Source of the DNA: Inia geoffrensis
Taxonomy: Eukaryota; Chordata; Mammalia; Artiodactyla; Iniidae
NCBI GenBank assembly: GCA_036417435.1
Contig: CM070901.1
Span: 160,166,044 to 160,230,043, forward strand
Direction: 5' to 3'
DNA length: 64,000 nucleotides
The translations under genes were made by a program, and so were the position numbers. Below, one piece after another: positions 1 to 25,400 of the stretch. Every line of letters begins with the position of its first letter. The stretch's first letter is position 1. Under the pieces are notes generated by a model. That model was not told the DNA's origin. It did no database searches and saw only the letters and a program-made list of their open reading frames with translations.

Positions 1-599
1 AGCCCATTTCACTTTCTTGTTAGAACTCTAATTTTTTATATAAATTTTGTGTAGGTGTGTTACAAGGAAAAGGATAAAGTGGATTTTCTGTTAATACATG
101 AAACAAATCCTTATTATAAAAAATTATAATACAGAAAGGTATAAAGAAAACAAGAATTCTCTAAACATACCAACCACATTTTGGCAAATAGCCTTCTATT
201 AAATAGTTACATATAATTAAACATAAGACTAGATACCCAAATTTTAATAAGAGGGATTCTATCATGCTGTTCTATAATATGCTTTTTTCCTACTTATTAG
301 CATATCATGAATGGCTTATAAAACTAAGTATACTTCATTCTGATACATAATATTCCAAAGTATTGATGCAGTATACAATGTGTTAATCTCACAGGCCACA
401 AATACTCCCATTTTATTTCTTTATTTTTGATTAATAAGGCTATTCCGTAAGCAAGTTCTGAATATCAAAAACTTTTTTCCTCATGTTGAGCCAAAAACTC
501 ACCTCTGGAGCTTCTTCCTGGCTCTAGATCTACGCCGAGACACCAAAAGTTTCTTTTGAATTATTTTCATTTATTAGGCTACTGTCACTTAAAAGTCAT

Positions 600-770
600 G
601 CAGTTGTTTTGTAAATTGTGGTAAAAGACACATAACAAAATTTACCATCATAACCATTTTTAACTGTACAGTTCAGTGGCATTAAGTCCATTCACACTGT
701 GTGCAGCTATCACCACCACCCATCTCCAGAAGGCAACTGTTTCTTGTATTGCTATATATCAGACATTACA
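600..770. repeat. old L1 3'-region fragment
   Basis: The stretch around 'cagttcagtggcattaag' and 'cattcacactgtgtgcag' matches the widespread mammalian L1M/L1MA 3' region as I know it. Highly diverged; subfamily not assigned. Confidence 0.5.
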
Positions 771-799
771 GTTGCTTTTATTGAATTTCAAGTGCTCTG

Positions 800-1310
800 A
801 AAATTCAAAGAAGGGTGATCACCTTCAATTGGGGTATAAAGGCAGGGAATGTTTTTGACATCTAGGTAAGTTTCATGAAGAAATGGTACTCTTTGATGCT
901 GTGACATTGCAGTAGGAACTGTGCTAGGCATGTTCATAAGTAATTTCAAGGGAATGATCATTCCTAAAGATTCGACTGCTAGCAAAGAGGGAAAAGCAGG
1001 AGGCAAGCCAACAGTTAGGAGGTTACTGCAATAGCCCAGCAAGTAGTTAATAAGAACCTGACCAAAAAACTAGGTGTGGAATAGAAACAGGAAAGTTGGT
1101 TATATCTGTTTGTAAGATGAGTAAAGACAGGAGAAACTGCAGAGATCAACAATATAAAATCTGATAAGTGAACCGCACCTAGAGGTGAACAGACAATAGA
1201 GGAAGACCTGAGTTTTCAGATCTAGTGAGCTGGAGAGACATTGAAGCCATATAGAAAACAAAAAGTCAGGAGGTAAGGGGAGTAAGGAAAGGAAGGAGAA
1301 AAGAAAAGAT
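800..1310 (-). repeat. L2 LINE fragment, antisense
   Basis: Phrases such as 'gttaggaggttactgcaat' and 'caggagaaactgcagag' fit the reverse complement of the L2 coding region, the family seen more completely at 62.1-63.06 kb. Old and diverged. Confidence 0.45.
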
Positions 1311-1485
1311 TAGTTTTGTTTAGTTGAGTTCAAGATACCAGTGGGACAACTTGATAAAGATAAAGGGTAGGCAGCTGCAAATGATAATGTGTAGGCAAGT
1401 CACACTCGGGAGTAAACTGAACAGAGTTGCCAGTTGTACTGATGAAGTATATAAATATGAAGTGATACTACGTCTCATTTATCTA

Positions 1486-15243
<13,758 letters not shown>

Positions 15244-15372
15244 GGCGGGCAGGCAAGCCGGGCGTATCGGGTTGAGCGTCGCGAGAGGGGCGGGGAGGCT
15301 GCGGGCGCTCGCTCTGCGCGCGCGGCCTCTATTGTTTCCTGCTGCCCCTGAGTGAGGGCCGACTCGCGCACC

Positions 15373-15380
15373 TTCGCGCC
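15373..15380. promoter_or_regulatory. E2F-like motif
   Basis: TTCGCGCC, followed by AA, about 130 bp upstream of the RBBP4 ATG, fits an E2F half-consensus. RBBP4 is a proliferation-linked chromatin factor, so E2F input is plausible but inferred. Confidence 0.45.
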
Positions 15381-15388
15381 AACACCGG

Positions 15389-15393
15389 CCAAT
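15389..15393. promoter_or_regulatory. CCAAT box (NF-Y-like)
   Basis: 'gccaatcgg' about 146 bp upstream of the RBBP4 ATG and next to the E2F-like motif. This pairing is common in cell-cycle promoters. Confidence 0.5.
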
Positions 15394-15568
15394 CGGAGCG
15401 CGCCGAGCGGCGAGGTGGGCGGGGAAGCCGCGTTCGTAGCCTATCCAGACGCGCGGAGTCGCATGCCGGGGGGTCGAAGCGCGCGCTCCTCCCCTGCCCC
15501 CACACGGCCCGGAGCCGACTTCCTTCGATTGCGCGCGCGCGGGGTTGGTGAGAGTGAGCCTCTCGAGG

Positions 15569-15576
15569 TCACGTGA
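15569..15576. promoter_or_regulatory. E-box TCACGTGA
   Basis: Perfect 8-bp palindrome with a CACGTG core, typical of USF/TFE-type bHLH-ZIP sites, at the distal edge of the RBBP4 CpG island. Confidence 0.5.
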
Positions 15577-15845
15577 GAGGTTTAGTCCGCACACTCCTGG
15601 GTGCAGCCATTTTCTTGAAGGGTGTTAAGCTAGCGATCCCTTCAAAGTAGGACTTTAGATGAGGAGTCTAAGATGTTTTCGGATCTAGTCAACTCTGGGG
15701 GTGAGGCTACAAGAAAAGGCTTCTGTCAGACCTCGAGATGTCTAATTCAAGTGTCCCTTGCTCCTAGGTCCTCCAATTTATTTGTTCCCTTAGTTCTTAG
15801 AAAGAACTATTGATGAAGCAAGCCCAGAAAATGAGGCCTTGGACT

Positions 15846-16057
15846 TTTTTTTTTTTTTTTTTTTTTTCTGTACACGGGCCTCTCACTGTTGTGGCCTCTC
15901 CCGTTGCGGAGCACAGGCTCTGGACAAGCAGGCTCAGCGGCCATGGCTCACGGGCCCAGCCGCTCCGCGGCATGTGGGATCTTCCCAGACCGGGGCACGA
16001 ACCCGTGTCCCCTGCCTTGGCAGGCGGACTCTCAACCACTGCGCCACCAGGGAAGCC
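15846..16057 (-). mobile_element. short-form cetacean SINE between divergent promoters
   Basis: Reverse-oriented short form with a left T-run and right end 'gcgccaccagggaagccc'. Target duplication 'gaggccttggactttt' on both sides (about 15832 and 16058). Inserted about 280 bp upstream of the ZBTB8OS ATG. Confidence 0.94.
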
Positions 16058-16142
16058 CGAGGCCTTGGACTTTTAAAGATCTCCTCCAAGCGGCGGGACC
16101 TAGGACGAAAGTCTTAGGGGATTAAGTCCTGGCCCTTTAAGT

Positions 16143-16247
<105 letters not shown>

Positions 16248-16338
16248 AAGGGGCGGAGTCTAGGGCGGAAGTTGGAAGTCCGGGCCGAAGTCCGGCTGAC
16301 GAAGGGCGGAAGTTGAGTTTGGGGCCCAAGCCGCTATC
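16248..16338 (+). promoter_or_regulatory. ZBTB8OS proximal promoter and 5'UTR
   Basis: GC box 'ggggcggagtc' at about 16250, then the 12-mer GGGCGGAAGTTG twice (16263-16274 and 16304-16315). Each copy contains a GGAAGT ETS core. No TATA box. Transcription likely starts within this short GC-rich block. Confidence 0.55.
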
Positions 16339-16435
16339 ATGGCGCTGGAAGGGGAAGATGTTAGAGATTACAATTTGACTGAGGAGCAGAAGGCGATCAA
16401 GGCCAAGTACCCTCCAGTCAATCGGAAGTACGAGT
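16339..16435 (+). CDS. ZBTB8OS: ZBTB8OS coding exon 1 (residues 1-33)
   Basis: ATG in 'tatcatggcg' context; 97 nt, donor GTGAGT. It encodes MALEGEDVRDYNL through PPVNRKYE and one base of Tyr33. Confidence 0.94.
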
Positions 16436-19400
16436 GTGAGTAGGTGGCTCACTTCTCTCCTTGCCGGGGGTTTCCGGTTTCCTCTTCCACTTTGCCCCAT
16501 AGGGTGGCTCAGGCATTCCCGTTTTGCCCTTTATTGTAGGCTTTTCTGTACTTCTCTGGGGAACGCTGAAGGCTAAAGCCTGGTCTGAGAGTCGGGAAAC
16601 CCGGACTCCCACATTTACAGCCTTCTGAACTTTTTCTGCATATGCCTAATTACATTTGTCTTGTGGGAATTTTACTTCCGTATTAATTCTGAAGGTAAAG
16701 TATTTTCAAGCGTTTGAGGGGTTGTCGCCCCCAAGTATCTCCCTCCAACTGTGGGATAGTTAGAGTGTGCCTAGGGTAGAGGACTCGGAAAGCTCTGAGT
16801 AGGGGACTTCTAAATTGGTGTTTTACCTGTATCGTGTTGTTAGCAAAAAGACCTGGTTTTGTCATTTTTAGCTTAGTGAGTTTAGGCAAAAAAATCACAT
16901 AACCTCTTTGCACTCAGTTCCTTCATGTGAGGGATAAATGAGATAATAATAAATGTGAAAGTATAGTGCAGACTCTGAAGTGCTACATAAACGTTAAGCT
17001 GCCGTCCCTAAAGGTGGATGTGGTTTGGGGAGCACAAATCTGGCTCTTATTTCCTTTCTTAAAGTTCTTTCATTGATTTCCCATTGTCCTCTGTATAGAG
17101 TCCAACTATTTACCATAGCATACTAGGCTCTGTACTTTCTGGAACCTGCATATCTCCCTAGCTCACTGTCTCTCACTTAATTTTTTAAAAATTACTTTTA
17201 ATAGGTCATATATATGATTTAGAATTCAAAAACTACAACAGGGGTATGCAGCGAAAAGTCTTTCTTTCAGCCCTGATCCCCAGCCCCTTAGTCTTGCTAT
17301 CCAGATCGACCATCCTTAACATTTTCTTATGTGTACATGCAAAGGTCTATGTTTACTTAATTTACTTAACCAATTTCTAGTTGATGGACATTTATACTTA
17401 TACTCGTTTGCCAATAAAAATAATGCAGCAGTGGATATACCTGTGCATCCATTGTTTGGCACATGTGCACGTGTATCTGTAGAATAAATTTCCAAAAGTT
17501 ACATTGCTTTTTCAAAGGGTTTCTGCATTTTATCAATATTTTTTAAAATTGAAGTATAGTTGGTGTACAGTGTTGTGTTAATTTCTGCTTTACAGCCAAG
17601 TGATCCAGTTATACATATATAGACATTCTTTTTGATATATGCATTTTAAACTTCAACAGTTATTGCCAAATTGCTCTCCATTGAGGTTGTGCCAGTTTAT
17701 ACCCTTGCTAACATTGTGTGTGCCTTTTTTCTTTCCTTTTAAGAAGGCTGAATTCTTTTTTAAAATTCATTTTAAAATTTATTTTTACTTTTTAAAATTT
17801 ATTTATTTTTTGGCTGCGCTGTGCTGCGCGGCAGGTGCGGTCTTAGTTCCCCGACCAGGGAGTGAAGCCGTGCCCCCTGCATTGGAAGCGCAGAGTCTTA
17901 ACCACTGGACCACCAGGGAAGTCCCGACTGTGCCTCTTTTCTCACGCTTTTACCAATTTACTGTGTTACCACACTTTTTGATCTTTTCCAGCCTGTTAAG
18001 TATCTTATACTAATTGCATTTTACTTATAAGTGAGGCTGAACATATTTTAGTATGTTTGGAGTTATTTGTATTTGCCTTCTGGAATGTGTATATTCATAT
18101 TTTTAACCCATTTTTTCTATTGGATTGTTGGTCTTTCTTACTGTGCAGAAGTTTATTTTTATGTAGTGAAATTTGTTAACCCTTTTTATGGCTACTGGGA
18201 TATCATACTTAAGAAGGCATTGCTCGCTCTGGGACTGTAAATTAATTCTCCCATGTTTTCTTCTAGTACATTTGAAAATAAAACTTTTTTTTTTCTTAGG
18301 CCATACCACATGGCTTGTGGGATGTGGGATTTTAGTTCCCCGCCCAGGGATTGAACCTGGGCCCTCGTCAGTGAGAGCACAGAGTCCTAACCACTGGACT
18401 GCCAGGGAATTCCCCAAAATAAAACTTATATTTTAGTATAAGATACATATAGAAGAGTGCACATGTTACAAATGAATTTTTGCAAACTGGATACACCTGT
18501 ATAACTAGTAACCAGATCAAAAAACAGAATGTTACAGCATCCCTGAAGACCCTCTCATGCTCCTTTCTCCTCTCTCCCTATTTTTCCCATTATCCTGACT
18601 ACTAACACCATACATGAGCTTTGCATGTTTTTGTACATAATCTAAATGGAATCATGTAGTGTGTATTCCTTTTGTGTCTGGCTTTTTTTGGCTCATATTT
18701 GTGAGAACCGTATTTTTGCTAATAGTTATAGGTTGTTCATGTTTCTAGTATTTATGGTTTTTTGAAAATATATATTTAAATTTTGAATACCTTAGGATTA
18801 GGGTAAGGCGGAAATTAAGTATCAGTATCTGATCATTATTTTCCAGATGCTATAAAATCATTTATCAACAGTCTGTCTTTTCCCCTGTGATTGAAATATG
18901 ACATCTTTATCGTATACAGAATTCCTCTAACTATATTTAGGTCTATAGCTGGACTTACTATTCTATTCCTTTGTTTTAGCTCTGTTTTTATGTGCCAGTG
19001 CCACATTTTAAATTATTGAGGCTTTATTGTATCTTTTAATATCTTCTAGGACAATCTCCCTCTCTGTACTTACTCCTTTCCTGCCATTCTTATTGTTTTT
19101 ATTTTTTTCTCTATATGTAAATAAAAATCAGCTTGTGAAGATCCATAAGAATTACTGTTGGTATCCCCTCCCCCCTTTTAATCATTTGTTTCATCTTCTC
19201 TCCATCCTGAGGCCACTTAGGGGCCCAACCCTGAATCACCTTATTAGCATAGACTCAAGTGTGGTCAGAGGGGCTCTTTATGAATAACACTGAGTGGCAC
19301 TCCTGTCACTCAAGATTCCCAGGATTTTAAGAGCCCTGTTCCAGGAACCAGGGACAAAGACCAAGTATATATTTTCATTATACCACAAAAACATTCAGTG

Positions 19401-22400
19401 AAAAGCAGCAATTAGGAATGAGAGAAAAGGGTTTTCCTGGTAGCACAGTGATTAAGAATCCGCCTGCCAGTGCAGGGGACATGGGTTCGACCCCTGGTCC
19501 AGGAAGATTCCACATGCCGCGGAGCAAGTAAGCCCATGCACCGCAACTACTGAGCCCATGCACCGCAACTACTGAGCCTGCAAGCCACAACTACTGAGCA
19601 CATGTGCCTCAACTACTGAAGCCCACATGCCTAGAGCCCATGCTCTGCAACAAGAGAAGCCACCGCAATGGGAAGCCCATGCGCTGCAACGAAGAGTAGC
19701 CCCCACTCGCCGAAACTAGAGAAAGCCCACATGCAGCAACAAACACCCAACGCAGCCAAAAAATAAATAAATAAATTTATATAAAAAAAAATAATGAGAG
19801 AAAATATAAACAATGGTGTATTTTTGAGAAATAGTTGAGAAAAGACCGTTTGCTCAAAAATCCTGTTAACATTTTGTTTGGGAATTCCCTGGCTATCCAG
19901 TGGTTAGGACTCGGTACTTTCACTGCCAGGCTGGGGTTCAATCCCTTTCCAGGGAACTAAGGTCCCACAAGCCATGCAGCGAGGCAAAAAACCGAAAAAA
20001 GAAAAACATTTTTATGTTATGCCTCATGATTACATCTATGGAGATGATGTAATCTGTTTCCTAAGAATTGAATCTTTGCATTCCAGGGATAAATCCCACT
20101 TGGTCATTCTGGATTCTACTTGCTGACATTTTGTATAGAATCTTGGCATTGATGTAATGTGAGATTAGTCTGTGTTTTCTTCCAGCTTCATTTCTTGCCA
20201 CTGACTACCCCCAGATCTACCCCAAGCTCTCCCTGTAGCCCTGTTTTTCCTTTAAGACTCCGCTCAATTGTCATCTCATTTATTCATTCAGCAACATTAT
20301 TGAACACCTGTTGTGTATCAGACACTGAGTGGAAACTGGGAATAAATGAGTGAGCAGATAGATAAAGATCATCCTTAGTCTCTTGGCACATAAAGTGTTA
20401 AGTCTTGTTTCCTTTGGGAATTCTTACCTGAACCTCTTAGTCTAGCTTAGTTTATCTCTTATTCTCTCCTATAATAGAATTTTCAAAGTGGATGGTCTCT
20501 AGAACCCTAGGTTTCCCCAGACTTTTTCAAAGGATCTGTGAAGTTAAAACTACTTTCTTAATAATACTAGATGTTACTTGCTCTTTTCACTGTGTTGATA
20601 TTTGCACTGGTGGTGCAGAAGCAGTAATAGGTAAAAGTCCTGGCCCCTTAGCACAGATTGAGGCAGTGGCACCAAATTGTATTGGTAGCCATTGTATTAT
20701 TTACCACTATGTACTTATAATTAAAAAAAGAAAAAGTTGTTTTTACTTAAAAATGTCCTTGATGACTTGGCAAGAACTGTTAATTTTATTAAATATTAAC
20801 CATTGAGTACACGCCTTTTTAATATTCTGTGTAACAAAATGGGAAGTATGCATAGTGTTTCTGCTGCTTCTCAAAGTATTGATGCTTACCTTGAGGAAAA
20901 GAACTTCTGTGATTGTTTGAGTTGTGAGATGCCTCTTTTCTCAGAACACTATTTTTTCTCAAAAGAATAACTGAAAGACACACTATTGTTATTCAGACTT
21001 GGGTATTTCCAATATCTTCTTGAAAATAAAGTAATCTGTCACATCAAGGAAAATAACAATATTTGTTGGTATATTGATAATGTATATTATATAATGATAA
21101 AATTCAAGCTTTCAAGTGAAATCAGAATTTTGGAAAACTTGTATCTGCCATCATGAGCTTCACGGTTTCCCAGTGCTTAAAGACTTCTCTGATAAGATTG
21201 GAGGTGATATTAACAAATAGATTTTTAAAAATTCTATAGAATGTGTCCACATCGATGAACTGATATTATCCCAAAAACCAATGCTTGGTATTACACAATC
21301 AGGCATAGATAAGATCTGTTCTAAGCACAAGGTAGAGCAATGGATTTTAATGTTACAGAGTTCGAAAAATTCATTGTTAAAGCCTCAGATTCTGCATTGC
21401 AACTAACCTTTAAAAAACCACCAGTTTCTAGTTTTGGTGAAGGAAGACTATATACAATTTTTTTTCCTTACTCCGGCTGTGCTGCCCATATGCATTTTAA
21501 AAATAAATTTATTTATTTATGTATTTATTTTTGGCTGCATTGGGTTTTCATTGCTGCGGGCAGGCTTTCTCTAGTTGCGGCGAGTGGAGGCTCTTCCTTG
21601 TTGCGGTGCGTGGATTTCTCATTGCAGTGGCTTCTCTTGCTGTGGAGCACGGGCTCTAGGCACATGAGCTTCAGTAGTTGTGGCTCGTGGACTCTAGAGA
21701 GCAGGCTCAGTAGTTATGGCGCACGGGCTTAGTTGCTCCACAACATGTGGGATCTTCCTGGACCAGGGCTCAAACCCATGTCCTCTGGATTGGCAGGCGG
21801 ATGCTTAACCACTGTGCCACCAGGGAAGTCCACATTTTTTTTTTAGCTCTTAAAATACTCCTTTTTCCTCCTGCATATCTGTGAGATTGCAGCACACTGA
21901 AAAGCCAGACATTAAAAATACTTGCAGAAATGCTAAACAGCGCCACTCTTCCCACTACATTTTTTGAAAATGTAGTCATTTTTCATAAAAATATATAATT
22001 TATGTTAAATAAAATGGGCTTATTATTTGTATTTATTTATTATTTTTGGCTGCATTGGGTCTTCGTTGCTGCTCTGGGGCTTTCTTTAGTTGCGGCGAGA
22101 GGGGGCTATTCTTTGTTGCAGTGCGCGGACTTCTCATTGCAGTGGCTTCTCTTGTTGCAGACCTTGGGCTCTAGGCGTGCGTGCTTCAGTAGTTGCAGCC
22201 GTGGGCCCTATAGCACTCGGGCTTCAGTAGTTGCGGCACGTGGGCTCAGTAGTTGTGGTGCTTGGGGCTCTAGGACGCATGGGCTTCAGTAGTTGTGGCG
22301 TGCATTGGCAGGTGGAATGTTAACCACTGCACCACCGGAGAAGTCCTTGGGCTTATTATTTTTAAATGAATTAATACATACTTAAAATTTTTTTCAGTTA

Positions 22401-25400
22401 AAATTTCTAGGTTAATATTGCCAGATACAACCCATATAAATAAAAGCTCTTTGGGTCCTCAGTAATTTTTAAGAGAATAAAGGGTTCCTGAGACCAAAAA
22501 ATTTGAGAACCACTGCCCTATAGCAATATGTCATTGTCTCTTTAAACCGTCTATTAAAAAATTGAGGTACAATTTACATGTTATAAAAGTGCTCACACCT
22601 TAAGTGTAAAGTCCAATGAGTTTTTTTTTTTTTTTTTCTGTACACGGGCCTCCCACTGTTGTGGCCTCTCCCGTTGCAGAGCACAGGCTCCGGACGCACA
22701 GGCTCAGCAGCCATGGCTCACAGGCCCAGCCGCTCCACGGCATGTGGGATCTTCCCAGACCGGGGCACGAACCCGTGTCCCCTGCATCGGCAGGCGGACT
22801 CTCAACCACTGCGCCACCAGGGAAGCCCGTCCAATGAGTTTTGATAAACAAATGACATCTGTGTAACCAATACTCGAGTCAAGCTCTAGAACATTTCTGT
22901 CACCCTAGAAAGTTCCCTTTGCTCCTTTCCAGTTAGTCGCCTAGCCCCTTACCTTGAGGCAAGCACTGCTCTGATTTCTATCACCACAGTTTACTTTTGT
23001 TTTAGAGTTTTGTATAAGTGGAATCACACAGTATAGATTCTTTTCTGTCTGGCTTCTTCACTCAGTATCAAACACAGCTAGACGTTAAAGTGGTGAATGG
23101 ATTTTATTCAGTAACTACTGACAGCAGGGGAAAGAGGTGAGCTCCCTGACTCTTGTTAATGCATTGTATCAGTAGTTCATGCTTCTTTATTGCTGGCATT
23201 GTATTCCTCAGTTTGTTTATCCTTTCTTTTGATGGATATGGGGTTTTTAATTTGGGGGAATAAAATTGCTGTGAACCTTCTATGTCCTTTTGTGGCCACA
23301 TACTTTCATTTCTCTAGGGTTAATACCTGTTATTTTCTTTTAACTTGTTTGTCATCTCTGCTGATCATTGAGCCTCTTAATGCCTAAAATGTATTGAGTC
23401 CTCAGTAATATTCTGAGTAAATTAGAGATGAGCTTAAACCTTGAGTGTTACCAGAACAAGATGTGTTATGTAAACGGCACTAAACTGGGAGTCAGAAAAT
23501 CTCAATTCTAGTCCCAACTCTAATCAGCAGTGTAGTCCTAAACAAGTCGCACAGTCTCTCTGGATTTCAGGTTTCTTCTTGTAATTGAAGGAATTCTGTT
23601 AAATGAACTCTAAGACTTTGTTGTAGCCTGAATATTCTATGATTCTAAGCAGGAAGAATTGATGGAAGTCAGGTAAGAGTGAAGGATAGACTCTAAAATC
23701 ATTTTTTTTTTAATTAGTTAAGTTTTAAAATTTTGGCTGCACTGGGTCTTCATCGTGGCACTTGGGCTTCTCTAGTTGTGGTGCGTGGGCTTAGTTGCCC
23801 TTTGGCATGTGGGATCTTAGTTCCCTGACCAGGGATCGACTCACATCCCTTGCCTTGGAAGGCAGATTCTTAACCAGTGGACCACCAGGCAAGTCCTGAC
23901 TCTGAAATCTTGAGATAACAGATCCAATGGGAACTTGCTGTAGTAGCAGTTGTTATTTCCTGGTGTTGCTGTGAGAATATCAGGAAAAAGCTCATAATAC
24001 ATATTGTAGAGTTTACTTTCCAAAACAGTTTTATTGGTCAAGGATATCATTGAGGAGTCCTTCAAATGAAAGAAATCAACAAATATAAAACTTGGCTCTT
24101 GTTAAAAATAAAAAACTGTTTTGTCTGGGATTTGGCTAGCTGTTCATGAAAAGGTAAAATGAAATCTGGAATTTTATATCTTTGATGATGTAGTTTCTAG
24201 AATTTTGGTCATTCACACAAGTAGATATTTAGAAAAGATACTGATTTGTTGAGGAAAAGTAACTAATGGCAGAGAATGGCATTTGTTTATTGAAAAACTA
24301 TGATGTATTAGACACTTTTTAGATCACCTAGAAGACCGTGGCCGTGATGCCTTCCAGAAATTGTCATTCATTTAAATATAAATCTAGGCTTTTAAAAAAA
24401 TAACCCTTTAGCATCAATATGCTAATATTATGCAGCTATTAGTTCTTTTATTTAATATTAGTTCATTTAATATTAACAGAATAATAACTGTGAATGCTTA
24501 GAAGAAATTTTTAAAAATAAAAAATAACCCTTAACAGAGCAATTAACTTTTGTGTAAATGGTTAGTGAAAGGTGTGTGGCCAACCCACATTTTCTTGCTC
24601 TTCAAGGATGATGTTCTTAATAATGATCTAGAGTTATTTTCTTGTGATTTGCAAGTCTAGTTACTTATAAATGTTTTTTCCTCTCTCCCTCAGATTTGGA
24701 TCATACAGCTGATGTCCAGTGAGTATAGCTAGAGTTTATGCCTTTGCAACCATGTGCTTAACATAGGAAGGCTGATGTTTTAATCTTGATGTCCCGAGTT
24801 TTAACTTTTCTCCTCCTCTTTTGGTCCCTTTAGGACATGCAAATGATGGTTTAAAAGCACCTGGTTTCAGTGTCATTAAACTGATTGAGACCTTTGGTTT
24901 TGTATTTATCATGTTAATTTTATTTTGACTTTCCTGACAAGTTTTCTGCTTTGCAGTGGATTATATTACACAGGGCATGAATGTATTTCTTTAGGTTACA
25001 CGCATGGGGAGATACTTTGGAGGAAGCATTTGAGCAATGTGCAATGGCCATGTTTGGTTATATGACAGACACTGGGACAGTGGAGCCCCTCCAAGCAATA
25101 GAAGTAGAAACCCAAGGTAACCAATTTATTCACAAGGAAGAAATTGTTATAGATGTTCAGTATTCTACATAAATTCAGTATATGCTCACAGTAAGAACAA
25201 CAAAATTGATTATGAGCTTGTTCTTTCAACTAGCCTAAGAAATTCATTGCACTGTTAAATTCAAACCAGTTTTTTAGAGACAAGAGTTATTAAACATGAT
25301 ACTGTCATGGTTCTTTTTGATCCTGTGTAGGAGATGACTTACAATCTCTTCTGTTTCACTTTTTGGATGAATGGCTTTATAAATTCAGTGCTGATGAATT

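Larger units (their letters stand above)
20476..22516 (+). mobile_element. hAT-Charlie DNA transposon relic with dead transposase
   Basis: The left end 'agaattttcaaagtgg' and right end 'tttgagaaccactgc' are degraded inverted termini. The 8-bp flanks are similar (cctataat at 20468-20475, cctatagc at 22517-22524), as expected for hAT. Internal sequence matches the Charlie transposase region as I know it, including a plus-strand frame reading MDFNVTEFEKFIVKASDSAL near 21340. The frame is broken and most of the C-terminal transposase coding is deleted. Two SINEs interrupt it (21498-21830 and 22020-22346). In ZBTB8OS intron 1. Confidence 0.75.
16436..24693 (+). other. ZBTB8OS intron 1
   Basis: 8.3 kb intron. 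It contains a MIR-like stretch near 16830-17000, L1 3'-region fragments at 17200-17640, 18430-18720 and 22540-23340, eight SINEs, the Charlie relic at 20.5-22.5 kb and a MIR near 23470-23650. From 23.9 to 24.69 kb nothing is recognised. Confidence 0.8.

Noticed and set aside
15839..16117. Open frames of 60-100 codons reading like [18 protein letters not shown] or MWPLPLRSTGSG
   Set aside because: The same peptides recur at every short-form SINE on either strand; they are translations of SINE sequence, not genes.
19159..19380. Possible exon in ZBTB8OS intron 1
   Set aside because: No frame with conserved protein, and the archease protein is complete without it.
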